Positions 17,661 through 24,016 of a stretch of 24,016 nucleotides of DNA are shown one piece after another; within the stretch, counting starts at the first letter, position 1; every line of letters begins with the position of its first letter. The position numbers were made by a program, and so were the translations under genes. This DNA is from Aphodosoma sp044433285 (GTDB lineage: Bacteria; Bacteroidota; Bacteroidia; Bacteroidales; Paludibacteraceae). Under the pieces are notes generated by a model that worked only from the letters and a program-made list of their open reading frames with translations, was not told the origin of the DNA and made no database searches. The DNA is taken from contig JAWXTU010000027.1 in the NCBI GenBank assembly GCA_044433285.1, positions 1-24,016 of the forward strand, in the 5' to 3' direction.

Positions 17661-19601
17661 ATGATTGTAATTGATAAATTAACCGTAGATTTTAGTGGTA
17701 CTCCGCTCTTTGAGCAGATATCTTTTATGGTTAATCCCAAAGAGAAAATAGCCCTTGTGGGTAAAAATGGCGCAGGTAAAACTACTCTTTTAAAGATATT
17801 TGCCTCTATACAACAGCCCACATCTGGTAATATATCGATACCTAAAGATATAAAAATCGGGTATCTGCCTCAGCACCTTTTGGTTAAAGACAATAAAACA
17901 GTGATGGAGGAGGTGCAAACTGCATTCTCTTCTCTCTTAGAAACTCAGGCTCTAATTGATAACCTCACACAACAACTCTCCGATCGTACCGATTATGAGA
18001 GTGAGGCATATCATGCAATTATCGAAAAACTTACGCACGAAAACGAGCGTATTTCTCTTATGGGGAGTAATAGTATGATGGGTGATATCGAAAAAACACT
18101 ATTAGGTTTAGGTTTTTTGCGCACTGATTTCGAACGTCCAACATCGGAATTTAGTGGTGGCTGGCGTATGCGTATTGAGTTGGCAAAAATCCTCTTGTCT
18201 CGTCCCGATGTTTTACTGCTCGATGAGCCTACCAATCACCTTGATATAGAGTCAATTCAGTGGGTAGAACAGTTTTTAGCTACCTCTCCTAGCGCATTGG
18301 TACTCGTGAGCCATGACCGTGCGTTCCTCGATGCCGTTACCACTCGTACCATCGAAATCTCTCTCGGACAGATATACGATTATAAAGTTAACTACTCAAA
18401 ATATCTCGATCTGCGCAAGGATCGTCGCGAACAGCAGCTTAGAGCTTACGAAAATCAACAGAAATTAATTGCTGATACAGAGGATTTTATCGAACGCTTT
18501 CGTTACAAAGCCACCAAAGCAGTGCAGGTGCAGAGTCGCATTAAACAACTCGACAAACTAGAGCGTATAGAGGTGGATTTGGAGGATAATAGCTCGCTGC
18601 GCCTCAAATTCCCTCCTGCTCCCCATTCGGGTGTGCTACCTGTTGATATCGAGACTCTCACAAAGACTTATGGCGATTATGTAGTGCTTGATAATATTGA
18701 TATGCAGATACATAGAGGCGAAAAAGTAGCTTTTGTGGGTAAAAATGGCGAGGGTAAATCTACTCTTGTAAAATGTATTATGCAGGAGATAGAGTATAGT
18801 GGCAACTTCAAACTTGGGCATGGTGTGAAAATAGGCTATTTTGCTCAAAATCAAGCCTCTTTGTTAGATGAAAACCTTACGGTGTTTGATACTATCGACT
18901 ATGTGGCGGTGGGTGATATCCGCACAAAAATTCGTGATATATTAGGTGCGTTTATGTTCGGAGGCGAGGCATCTGACAAAAAAGTAAAAGTATTGTCGGG
19001 TGGCGAGCGTAGTCGCTTGGCAATGATTAAATTGTTGCTCGAACCGGTAAATCTACTTATTCTCGATGAGCCGACTAATCACCTCGATCTAAAATCAAAA
19101 GATGTGCTTAAAGATGCTATCAAGGCGTTTGATGGTACCGTTATTTTGGTTAGTCACGACCGTGATTTTCTCGATGGCTTGGTAGATAAGGTGTACGAAT
19201 TTGCCAATAAAAAAGTGCGCCTGCATCTTGGCGGTATCTCTGAGTTTTTGGCAGAGAAGAAAATCGAAAATCTAAAAGAAATTGAGCGTAAGAGTGTTAT
19301 CTCCAGCGAAGAGGAGCAAAACATTGCCCCATCTAACAACAAACTAGCATACGAAGAGCGCAAAGAGATATCTCGTCAGATACGCAAAATAGAAAAAAGC
19401 ATAGAGTCTCTTGAAACAGAAATTTATGAGTGCGAATCTGCAATAACACAAGCCGAAGAGCAATTTGCTCAAGGCGAAACTTCCGACCAATTGATGCAGG
19501 AATATCACAAATATCAAAGAACTCTCGAACAAAAAATGTATGAGTGGGAATTGCTATGCGAGGAGAAGGAAAATCTTCATTTAGCACAGAAAACTGAATA
19601 A
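17661..19601 (+). CDS. ABC-F family ATP-binding protein (Uup/YkpA-like)
   Basis: ABC-F proteins are soluble tandem ATPases that act on the ribosome in translation or, in some branches, protect it from antibiotics. Both nucleotide-binding domains are complete. The first has Walker A GKNGAGKT at 34-41, signature FSGGW at 164-168 and Walker B D188-E189 followed by PTNHLD. The second has Walker A GKNGEGKS at 360-367, signature SGGE at 446-449 and Walker B D469-E470. The linker between them (about 235-330) is long, charged and helical, as expected for the arm reaching the peptidyl-transferase region. A C-terminal coiled coil (about 525-640) resembles that of Uup. There are no membrane segments, so it is not a transporter. 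Nothing points specifically to drug resistance; a housekeeping role is more likely. Confidence 0.92.
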   Translation: MIVIDKLTVDFSGTPLFEQISFMVNPKEKIALVGKNGAGKTTLLKIFASIQQPTSGNISIPKDIKIGYLPQHLLVKDNKTVMEEVQTAFSSLLETQALIDNLTQQLSDRTDYESEAYHAIIEKLTHENERISLMGSNSMMGDIEKTLLGLGFLRTDFERPTSEFSGGWRMRIELAKILLSRPDVLLLDEPTNHLDIESIQWVEQFLATSPSALVLVSHDRAFLDAVTTRTIEISLGQIYDYKVNYSKYLDLRKDRREQQLRAYENQQKLIADTEDFIERFRYKATKAVQVQSRIKQLDKLERIEVDLEDNSSLRLKFPPAPHSGVLPVDIETLTKTYGDYVVLDNIDMQIHRGEKVAFVGKNGEGKSTLVKCIMQEIEYSGNFKLGHGVKIGYFAQNQASLLDENLTVFDTIDYVAVGDIRTKIRDILGAFMFGGEASDKKVKVLSGGERSRLAMIKLLLEPVNLLILDEPTNHLDLKSKDVLKDAIKAFDGTVILVSHDRDFLDGLVDKVYEFANKKVRLHLGGISEFLAEKKIENLKEIERKSVISSEEEQNIAPSNNKLAYEERKEISRQIRKIEKSIESLETEIYECESAITQAEEQFAQGETSDQLMQEYHKYQRTLEQKMYEWELLCEEKENLHLAQKTE

Positions 19602-19770
19602 ATCTGTCTATTTGTTATCGAGGTGTAATCATTTTATGTTGATATAATTTGTTGAAACTTAGTGTGGTTTTTACATTTTAGTCGTTATGAATGATAAAAT
19701 TAATAGATTGATACCCGATATTTGGCTATATTGCTTACAAATTGAAAGCAAAAAAAATATTGCAGAAACT

Positions 19771-19801
19771 TTTGATAATACAAAAAATAAATGTAAATTT
19801 G
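19771..19801 (+). promoter_or_regulatory. Bacteroidetes-type promoter for the oxidoreductase operon
   Basis: TTTG (19771-19774), 19 bp, TAAATTTG (19794-19801): an exact fit to the TTTG / TAnnTTTG consensus. The predicted start point is near 19808. Confidence 0.7.
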
Positions 19802-19822
19802 TCCCCATAAAAATAGACAAAT
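19797..19822. repeat. Inverted repeat overlapping the operon promoter
   Basis: ATTTGTC (19797-19803) and GACAAAT (19816-19822) are exact reverse complements with a 12-base spacer. The left arm covers the end of the -7 box and the right arm lies just past the predicted start point, a position suited to an operator. It could also be chance in AT-rich DNA. Confidence 0.4.
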
Positions 19823-19878
19823 AAGACTCAAAAATATCGCAAAAGAGTTTTGTTACCAATTTTTCCGTTAAATTTCTC

Positions 19879-19902
19879 GGGGAAGTTTTTTATTAAGTCC
19901 CC
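19879..19902 (+). promoter_or_regulatory. Leader hairpin element upstream of the ferredoxin gene
   Basis: GGGGA (19879-19883) pairs perfectly with TCCCC (19898-19902) around a T-rich loop, 22 bases before the start codon. It is the same type of element as those before the GH97 gene, coaB and recN. Confidence 0.5.
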
Positions 19903-19924
19903 TTAATACTATAAAATTAATACT

Positions 19925-20155
19925 ATGGCTAAATTTAAAGGAGCAGTAGTGGTTGATACCGAACGCTGCAAAGGATGTGGACTCTGTGTAATGTCTTGTC
20001 CTCTCAAAGTACTGGGAATGTCTTCTCAGGTTAATGCCAAAGGATACAACTATGCCGAAATGATTGATGCAGACGACAGTAAATGTATCGGTTGTTGCAC
20101 ATGTGGCTATGTTTGCCCTGACGCTTGTTTATCAGTTTATAAAGTAACCCTCTAA
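19925..20155 (+). CDS. 4Fe-4S ferredoxin subunit of a 2-oxoacid:ferredoxin oxidoreductase
   Basis: A 76-residue delta subunit carrying two [4Fe-4S] clusters: C15, C18, C21 and C25 (CKGCGLCVMSCP), and C54, C57, C60 and C64 (CIGCCTCGYVCP), each group followed by proline as in clostridial-type ferredoxins. It would pass electrons from the thiamine-bound intermediate to free ferredoxin. It is the first gene of the operon, 15 bp before the alpha subunit. Gene order delta-alpha-beta-gamma is the arrangement called vorDBAC or korDABC in annotations; the symbol is left open because the substrate is not settled by sequence. Confidence 0.92.
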   Translation: MAKFKGAVVVDTERCKGCGLCVMSCPLKVLGMSSQVNAKGYNYAEMIDADDSKCIGCCTCGYVCPDACLSVYKVTL

Positions 20156-20170
20156 TCGCACTACAAAGTT

Positions 20171-21250
20171 ATGGAAGAATTTAAATTAATGAAAGGTAAT
20201 GAAGCCATCTCTCACGCTGCTGTACGCTGTGGTGCTGATGGCTATTTTGGTTATCCGATTACCCCTCAATCTGAGGTTATGGAAACCCTACAAGATTTAA
20301 AACCTTGGGAAACAACTGGTATGGTTGTTCTTCAAGCCGAAAGTGAAGTATCTGCTATTAATATGGTATATGCAGGTGCTGGTTGTGGTAAAAAAGTTAT
20401 GACCTCATCTTCATCACCTGGTATGTCGTTGAAACTCGAAGGAGTTTCGTATATCGCTGCTGGCGAGTTACCTTGTGTGATAGTAAATGTTATGCGTGGT
20501 GGTCCTGGTCTTGGTACTATCCAACCATCTCAAGCTGACTATTTCCAAGCTGTTAAAGGTGGCGGACACGGTGATTATCACCTAATCGTTCTTGCTCCAT
20601 CTTCTGTTCAAGAGATGGCAGACCACGTGGTGCTTGGTTTTGATTTAGCTTTTAAACACCTCAATCCAGTACTTATCCTATCTGATGGTGTTATCGGTCA
20701 AATGATGGAAAAAGTGGTTTTACCACCATACCAACCACGCCGCACAGAAGAGGAAGTAATCGCTCAATGTCCTTGGGCTACAACAGGTAAAGGTACTCGT
20801 AAAGATCGCAACGTTATCACCACTTTGGCACTTGAGCCAGAAGTGATGGAGGCTACCAATGATCGTCTTCAAGCTAAATATCGCAACATCTGCGCAAACG
20901 AAATTCGCTACGAAGAGTATTTCTTAGATGATGCAGAATATGTATTTGTTGCATTTGGTTCATCTGCTCGTATTTGTAAACAAGCTGTTGATATGGCACG
21001 TGAAGAGGGTCTTAAAGTTGGTCTTCTTCGTCCAATTACTCTATACCCATTCCCAACTCCACAACTCCAAGAGCTTGCAAAACGAGTTAAAGGATTTATG
21101 TCAGTAGAGATGAGTGTAGGACAGATGGTAGAGGATGTACGCTTGGCAGTTAACGGAGCTCGCCCTGTAGGTTTCTACGGTCGTCAAGGTGGTATCGTTC
21201 CTTCTGCTGAAGAGGCATTAGAAGAACTTAAATCTCAAATCATTAAATAA
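20171..21250 (+). CDS. 2-oxoacid:ferredoxin oxidoreductase alpha subunit (VorB/KorA-like)
   Basis: The alpha subunit (359 residues) holds the pyrimidine-binding and transketolase-C-like domains of this CoA-acylating, oxygen-sensitive enzyme. It oxidises branched-chain 2-oxoacids or 2-oxoglutarate to the acyl-CoA and reduces ferredoxin; fermenting Bacteroidales can also run it in reverse to make amino-acid precursors. Motifs: GYPITPQSEVME near residues 27-38; the glutamate in LQAESEVSAINM that should contact the thiamine aminopyrimidine; TSSSSPGMSL; and VNVMRGGPGLGT. The C-terminal domain starts around residue 250. Databases usually call such Bacteroides genes vorB (3-methyl-2-oxobutanoate), but paralogues for 2-oxoglutarate look alike, so the substrate is inference. 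Confidence 0.92.
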   Translation: MEEFKLMKGNEAISHAAVRCGADGYFGYPITPQSEVMETLQDLKPWETTGMVVLQAESEVSAINMVYAGAGCGKKVMTSSSSPGMSLKLEGVSYIAAGELPCVIVNVMRGGPGLGTIQPSQADYFQAVKGGGHGDYHLIVLAPSSVQEMADHVVLGFDLAFKHLNPVLILSDGVIGQMMEKVVLPPYQPRRTEEEVIAQCPWATTGKGTRKDRNVITTLALEPEVMEATNDRLQAKYRNICANEIRYEEYFLDDAEYVFVAFGSSARICKQAVDMAREEGLKVGLLRPITLYPFPTPQLQELAKRVKGFMSVEMSVGQMVEDVRLAVNGARPVGFYGRQGGIVPSAEEALEELKSQIIK

Positions 21251-21260
21251 GGATATAGCT

Positions 21261-22046
21261 ATGACAACACAAGATATAATCAAACCCGAAAATTTGGTAT
21301 ACGGCAAAACCAAACTTCTCACCGACAACGTAATGCACTATTGCCCAGGTTGTTCTCACGGTGTAATTCATAAATTAATTGCCGAAGTAATAGAAGAGAT
21401 GGGCATACAAGAAAAAACTATTGGTATTGCTCCAGTAGGTTGTGCAGTATTTGCCTACAACTATATTGATATCGACTGGCAAGAGGCTGCTCACGGTCGT
21501 GCTCCAGCACTAGCCACTGCGGCAAAACGTCTTATGCCAGATAAAGTTGTATTCACCTATCAAGGTGATGGCGACTTGGCTGCTATCGGTACTGCTGAAA
21601 CTATTCACGCTTGTAACCGTGGCGAAAATATCGTTATCTTCTTTGTAAATAATGGTATCTATGGTATGACAGGTGGACAAATGGCACCTACTACTCTTGA
21701 GGGTATGAAAACTGCCACTTCTCCTTATGGTCGTAACACTGATATTTATGGTTTCCCATTGCGTATCTCTAATTTACTTAAAGAGATAGATGGTACTTGC
21801 TATGTTACTCGTCAAGCTGTAAACAAAACTGCAAACGTTCTTAAAGCTAAAAAAGCGATCCGCAAAGCATTCCAAAACTCAATCGATGGCAACGGTACTT
21901 CGGTAGTTGAGTTCGTATCGCACTGTAATTCAGGATGGAAGATGACTCCAGTTCAATCTAACGCTTGGATGGAAGAGCATATGTTTGCAAAATATCCTCT
22001 TGGAGATATCAAAGATCAACCTAAAGTAAGATACGAGGCAAAATAA
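21261..22046 (+). CDS. 2-oxoacid:ferredoxin oxidoreductase beta subunit, thiamine diphosphate-binding
   Basis: The beta subunit (261 residues) binds the diphosphate and magnesium of thiamine diphosphate. The family CPGCSHG motif is at 28-34, with C28 and C31 as cluster ligands. GDGD at 102-105 begins the thiamine-binding motif, which ends at NNGIYGMTGGQ about 25 residues on. It lacks an integral ferredoxin domain, consistent with a separate delta gene. It starts 10 bp after the alpha subunit, with a GGAT-type weak ribosome-binding sequence. It is the expected partner of both the alpha and the gamma subunit. Confidence 0.93.
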   Translation: MTTQDIIKPENLVYGKTKLLTDNVMHYCPGCSHGVIHKLIAEVIEEMGIQEKTIGIAPVGCAVFAYNYIDIDWQEAAHGRAPALATAAKRLMPDKVVFTYQGDGDLAAIGTAETIHACNRGENIVIFFVNNGIYGMTGGQMAPTTLEGMKTATSPYGRNTDIYGFPLRISNLLKEIDGTCYVTRQAVNKTANVLKAKKAIRKAFQNSIDGNGTSVVEFVSHCNSGWKMTPVQSNAWMEEHMFAKYPLGDIKDQPKVRYEAK

Positions 22047-22071
22047 GTTTAATCATTAAATTAGAAACACA

Positions 22072-22614
22072 ATGAAAAAAGAGATTATTATAGCAGGTTT
22101 CGGTGGTCAAGGTGTGCTCTCAATGGGTAAGATTTTATCTTATGCTGCACTACTTGAAGGTAAAGAGGTAACTTGGATGCCAGCATACGGACCAGAACAA
22201 CGTGGTGGTACTGCCAATGTAACAGTTATCTTGTCTGATACTCCAATTAGTTCGCCAATTCTACAAAAATTTGATATCGTGGTTGTTCTTAATCAACCAT
22301 CTATGGATAAATTCGAGCCACGTGTAAAACCAGGTGGGGTATTGATTTTCGACCCTAACGGTATGACTCGCGTGCCAGAGCGTAAAGATATCGATGTATA
22401 TCGTATCCCAGCTACTGATACAGCAACTCAACTAGGTCAAGCAAAAACATTTAATATGTTTGTTCTTGGCGGTATGCTTAAAGTAGACCCAATGGTAGAT
22501 TTCGACAACGTAATGTTAGGTCTTAAAAAATCACTACCAGAACGCCACCACAAACTACTTCCTGCTAACGAAGCAGCGATGATAAAAGGTGGTGAAATCA
22601 TCGAAAAACTTTAA
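22072..22614 (+). CDS. 2-oxoacid:ferredoxin oxidoreductase gamma subunit
   Basis: The gamma subunit (180 residues) is the CoA-binding/structural domain. It opens with IIIAGFGGQGVLSMGKIL, followed by the MPAYGPEQRGGTANVTV segment typical of the family, and FNMFVLGGMLK near residue 145. It begins 25 bp after the beta subunit and is the last gene before the strong terminator, which closes the four-gene operon. Confidence 0.92.
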   Translation: MKKEIIIAGFGGQGVLSMGKILSYAALLEGKEVTWMPAYGPEQRGGTANVTVILSDTPISSPILQKFDIVVVLNQPSMDKFEPRVKPGGVLIFDPNGMTRVPERKDIDVYRIPATDTATQLGQAKTFNMFVLGGMLKVDPMVDFDNVMLGLKKSLPERHHKLLPANEAAMIKGGEIIEKL

Positions 22615-22626
22615 TCTATTTATTGT

Positions 22627-22642
22627 AGGGAGTTAACCCTCC
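22627..22642 (+). repeat. Small palindrome after the gamma subunit
   Basis: AGGG (22627-22630) and CCCT (22637-22640) pair, or GGAG (22629-22632) with CTCC (22639-22642), around a short AT loop. It precedes the strong terminator and shares the GGAG/CTCC theme of the leader elements but lies downstream of genes, not before a start codon. Confidence 0.35.
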
Positions 22643-22669
22643 GACACTAAGAGACTAAAATAAATTACA

Positions 22670-22713
22670 AGAGCTATAAAGGAGAAATACTTCTCTTTTA
22701 TAGCTCTTTTTTT
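22670..22713 (+). terminator. Strong rho-independent terminator of the oxidoreductase operon
   Basis: AGAGCTATAAAGGAGAA (22670-22686) pairs with TTCTCTTTTATAGCTCT (22691-22707), a 17-bp stem with a single G-U pair and loop ATAC, followed at once by a run of Ts to 22713. Confidence 0.95.
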
Positions 22714-22723
22714 GTGAAAAATC

Positions 22724-22754
22724 CTTGCAATATCGAAAAAAAATCGTAACTTTG
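22724..22754 (+). promoter_or_regulatory. Bacteroidetes-type promoter for rhuM
   Basis: CTTG (22724-22727), 19 bp, TAACTTTG (22747-22754); only the first base of the -33 box departs from consensus. The start point would be near 22761, leaving a leader of about 34 nt. It lies directly after the terminator of the preceding operon. Confidence 0.7.
22731..22754 (+). repeat. 24-bp direct repeat, copy 1 (before rhuM)
   Basis: Identical to 23863-23886. It begins TATCG, has a run of eight A, then TCG and ends on the -7 box TAACTTTG. The two copies are 1132 bp apart and enclose exactly the rhuM gene. Confidence 0.9.
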
Positions 22755-22794
22755 TCGTAGATTAAAATTATTACAAACTAATAAACAACACCCA

Positions 22795-23859
22795 ATGAGC
22801 GATAACAATAAAACAGCTATAGTTCCTTTTGAAAATAATACCACCGAATTTATATTATACACCACGCCAAATGGTGCAATTCAGGTAGAGGCATTTGTTA
22901 AGGATGAAACAATATGGCTGACGCAGAAGGCTATGGCAGAGCTTTTTGGTGTCGGGATTTCAGCAGTAAATAAACATTTGAAGAATATTTTTGAAAGTGG
23001 AGAGCTAGAAGAATATGTGGTTATTTCCAAAATGGAAACAACCACTAAGCACGGTGCGATAGAGGGTAAAACTCAGACAAAAGAGACTAATTTTTACAAT
23101 CTCGATGCCATTATATCAGTCGGTTATCGTGTGAATTCTACAAAAGCTACACATTTTAGAATTTGGGCTACTCAGATTTTAAAGGAGTATATCACCAAAG
23201 GGTTTGCAATGGATGATAATAGACTAAAACAAGGCAAAACAGTTTTTGGGAAAGATTATTTTAGGGAACTGTTGGAGCGTGTTCGTTCTATCCGTGCAAG
23301 TGAGAGGAGAATATGGCAGCAGATTACAGATATATTTGCAGAGTGTAGTATCGACTATAACAGACATGCTGATATTACCTCAGAGTTTTATGCCACTGTG
23401 CAAAATAAATTTCACTATGCCATTACTGGTCATACGGCTGCCGAAATAATCGTTAGCAGTGCTGATAGAGATGCGGAACATATGGGACTCACCACGTGGA
23501 AGAATGCGCCAGATGGTAGAATCTTAAAGATGGATGTAACTGTTGCCAAAAACTACTTAGATGAGAAGCAGATACGCAAACTAGAGCGAGCGGTAACAGG
23601 TTATTTTGATTATGTAGAGGATTTAATCGAAGACGAACAAACTTTTACTATGGAGCAATTCGCACAGAGCATCAACGAATTTTTATCATTCAGAAGATAC
23701 GATATTTTAGTAGGTAAAGGCACTGTTACTAAACAAACAGCTGATGCCAAAGCGGTTGAGGAGTATACGGAATATAATAAACGACAAAAAATTGAATCTG
23801 ATTTTGATAGGGTAGTAAAACAATTAAATCAACGAGGCAGCGATGAAAAAGGATGGTGA
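22795..23859 (+). CDS. RhuM family protein
   Basis: A 354-residue cytoplasmic protein of the family named after rhuM of Salmonella pathogenicity island 3; no biochemical role is established to my knowledge. Visible parts: an N-terminal DNA-binding-like segment (IWLTQKAMAELFGV...AVNKHLKNIF, about residues 41-68) resembling a helix-turn-helix; the family-typical NLDAIISVGYRVNSTKATHFRIWATQILKEYITKGF; and a charged helical C-terminal half containing FHYAITGHTAAEI, a segment also typical of the family. Length is normal and there is no truncation. RhuM genes are often found inside or beside type I restriction-modification loci, and here the next gene is hsdM. The start at 22795 gives MSDNNKTAIVPF; no better start is visible. 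Confidence 0.88.
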   Translation: MSDNNKTAIVPFENNTTEFILYTTPNGAIQVEAFVKDETIWLTQKAMAELFGVGISAVNKHLKNIFESGELEEYVVISKMETTTKHGAIEGKTQTKETNFYNLDAIISVGYRVNSTKATHFRIWATQILKEYITKGFAMDDNRLKQGKTVFGKDYFRELLERVRSIRASERRIWQQITDIFAECSIDYNRHADITSEFYATVQNKFHYAITGHTAAEIIVSSADRDAEHMGLTTWKNAPDGRILKMDVTVAKNYLDEKQIRKLERAVTGYFDYVEDLIEDEQTFTMEQFAQSINEFLSFRRYDILVGKGTVTKQTADAKAVEEYTEYNKRQKIESDFDRVVKQLNQRGSDEKGW

Positions 23860-23862
23860 AAT

Positions 23863-23886
23863 TATCGAAAAAAAATCGTAACTTTG
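23863..23886 (+). promoter_or_regulatory. 24-bp direct repeat, copy 2, with probable hsdM promoter
   Basis: An exact copy of 22731-22754 ending in TAACTTTG (23879-23886). It starts three bases after the rhuM stop. Its -33 region reads GTGA, unlike CTTG in copy 1, so as a promoter it may be weaker. A start point near 23893 would leave about 52 nt before hsdM. Confidence 0.6.
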
Positions 23887-23944
23887 CGCTTAATTAATAG
23901 CTTCAATTTAGTAGAATAATAGGGCTTTTATAGATAAAAAATAT

Positions 23945-24016
23945 ATGACAACAGAAATAAGACAGAAGAAAACTTCGACGAATATACAAGAAAAAGCAAA
24001 CCTCATTTGGGCGATT
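23945..24016 (+). CDS. hsdM: Type I restriction-modification methyltransferase HsdM, N terminus only
   Basis: Only 24 codons are inside the window: MTTEIRQKKTSTNIQEKANL then IWAI. The segment NIQEKANLIWAI is the characteristic start of HsdM (usually followed by ADxLxGxYKxxDYGKVILPFTVLRR). HsdM is the N6-adenine methyltransferase subunit that works with HsdS and HsdR. The call rests on this short motif plus the neighbouring RhuM gene, so it is probable, not proven. There is no stop before the window edge. Confidence 0.72.
   Translation, partial: MTTEIRQKKTSTNIQEKANLIWAI

Larger units (their letters stand above)
19602..19924. other. 323-bp intergenic leader region before the oxidoreductase operon
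   Basis: No gene is supported here; a 62-codon minus-strand frame is AT-rich and has no recognisable content. The first 170 bases show no clear terminator for the ABC-F gene. From 19771 on there are a strong promoter, an inverted repeat overlapping its -7 box (19797-19822), a small palindrome CAAAA-GAG-TTTTG (19840-19852), and the GGGGA/TCCCC hairpin (19879-19902). The leader RNA would be about 115 nt. Confidence 0.6.

Noticed and set aside
19671..19859. 62-codon minus-strand frame in the intergenic region before the ferredoxin gene
   Set aside because: Very AT-rich, it runs opposite to and through the good promoter at 19771-19801, and has no conserved features.
22615..22794. An insertion-sequence end near rhuM
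   Set aside because: Apart from the terminator and the 24-bp promoter repeat, there are no terminal inverted repeats, no target duplication with transposase, and no integrase in the window.

Overview
The window is AT-rich, and every gene I accept lies on the + strand. It looks like a Bacteroidales (Bacteroidota) chromosome. Supporting signs are the giant SprA protein of the type IX secretion system next to ruvA, a SusB-type GH97 glycosidase, a DUF4835/PorD-like gene between the pantothenate genes and recN, a four-gene 2-oxoacid:ferredoxin oxidoreductase operon, and several good matches to the Bacteroides promoter (TTTG, 19 bp, TAnnTTTG). I cannot name a genus.

Layout: 1-706 is the C-terminal part of a B12-binding-type radical SAM protein. 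707-1553 holds a promoter, a perfect palindrome and ruvA. 1598-9097 is sprA (2499 residues). 9185-11121 is clpP-clpX, overlapping by one base. 11122-11275 is a spacer with degenerate direct repeats. 11276-13393 is an inverting GH97 alpha-glucosidase. 13443-14692 holds coaC and coaB as two separate genes, followed after 8 bp by the DUF4835 gene (14701-15615) and then recN (15669-17333). 17393-17569 is a 58-residue winged-helix protein with its own terminator. 17661-19601 is an ABC-F ATPase. 19602-19924 is a long leader with a strong promoter. 19925-22614 is a vor/kor-like operon (ferredoxin, alpha, beta, gamma) closed by a strong terminator. 22795-23859 is a RhuM-family gene. At 23945 the first 24 codons of a type I restriction-modification hsdM run off the end.

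The first 22.6 kb is mostly housekeeping: recombination (RuvA, RecN), protein export (SprA, DUF4835), proteolysis (ClpXP), CoA synthesis, translation (ABC-F) and anaerobic oxoacid metabolism. The last 1.4 kb enters a probable restriction/defence locus that continues beyond the window.

The most unusual signals are non-coding. A small hairpin of the form GGRGA - AT-rich loop - TCCYC recurs just upstream of clpP, the GH97 gene, coaB, recN and the oxidoreductase operon. In the coaC-coaB spacer it forms a CTCCT / AGGAG / CTCCT array that could switch between two hairpins. In addition, an exact 24-bp promoter repeat flanks rhuM. I see no clearly new enzymatic system; the best candidates for something undescribed are these leader elements and the rhuM-hsdM edge.
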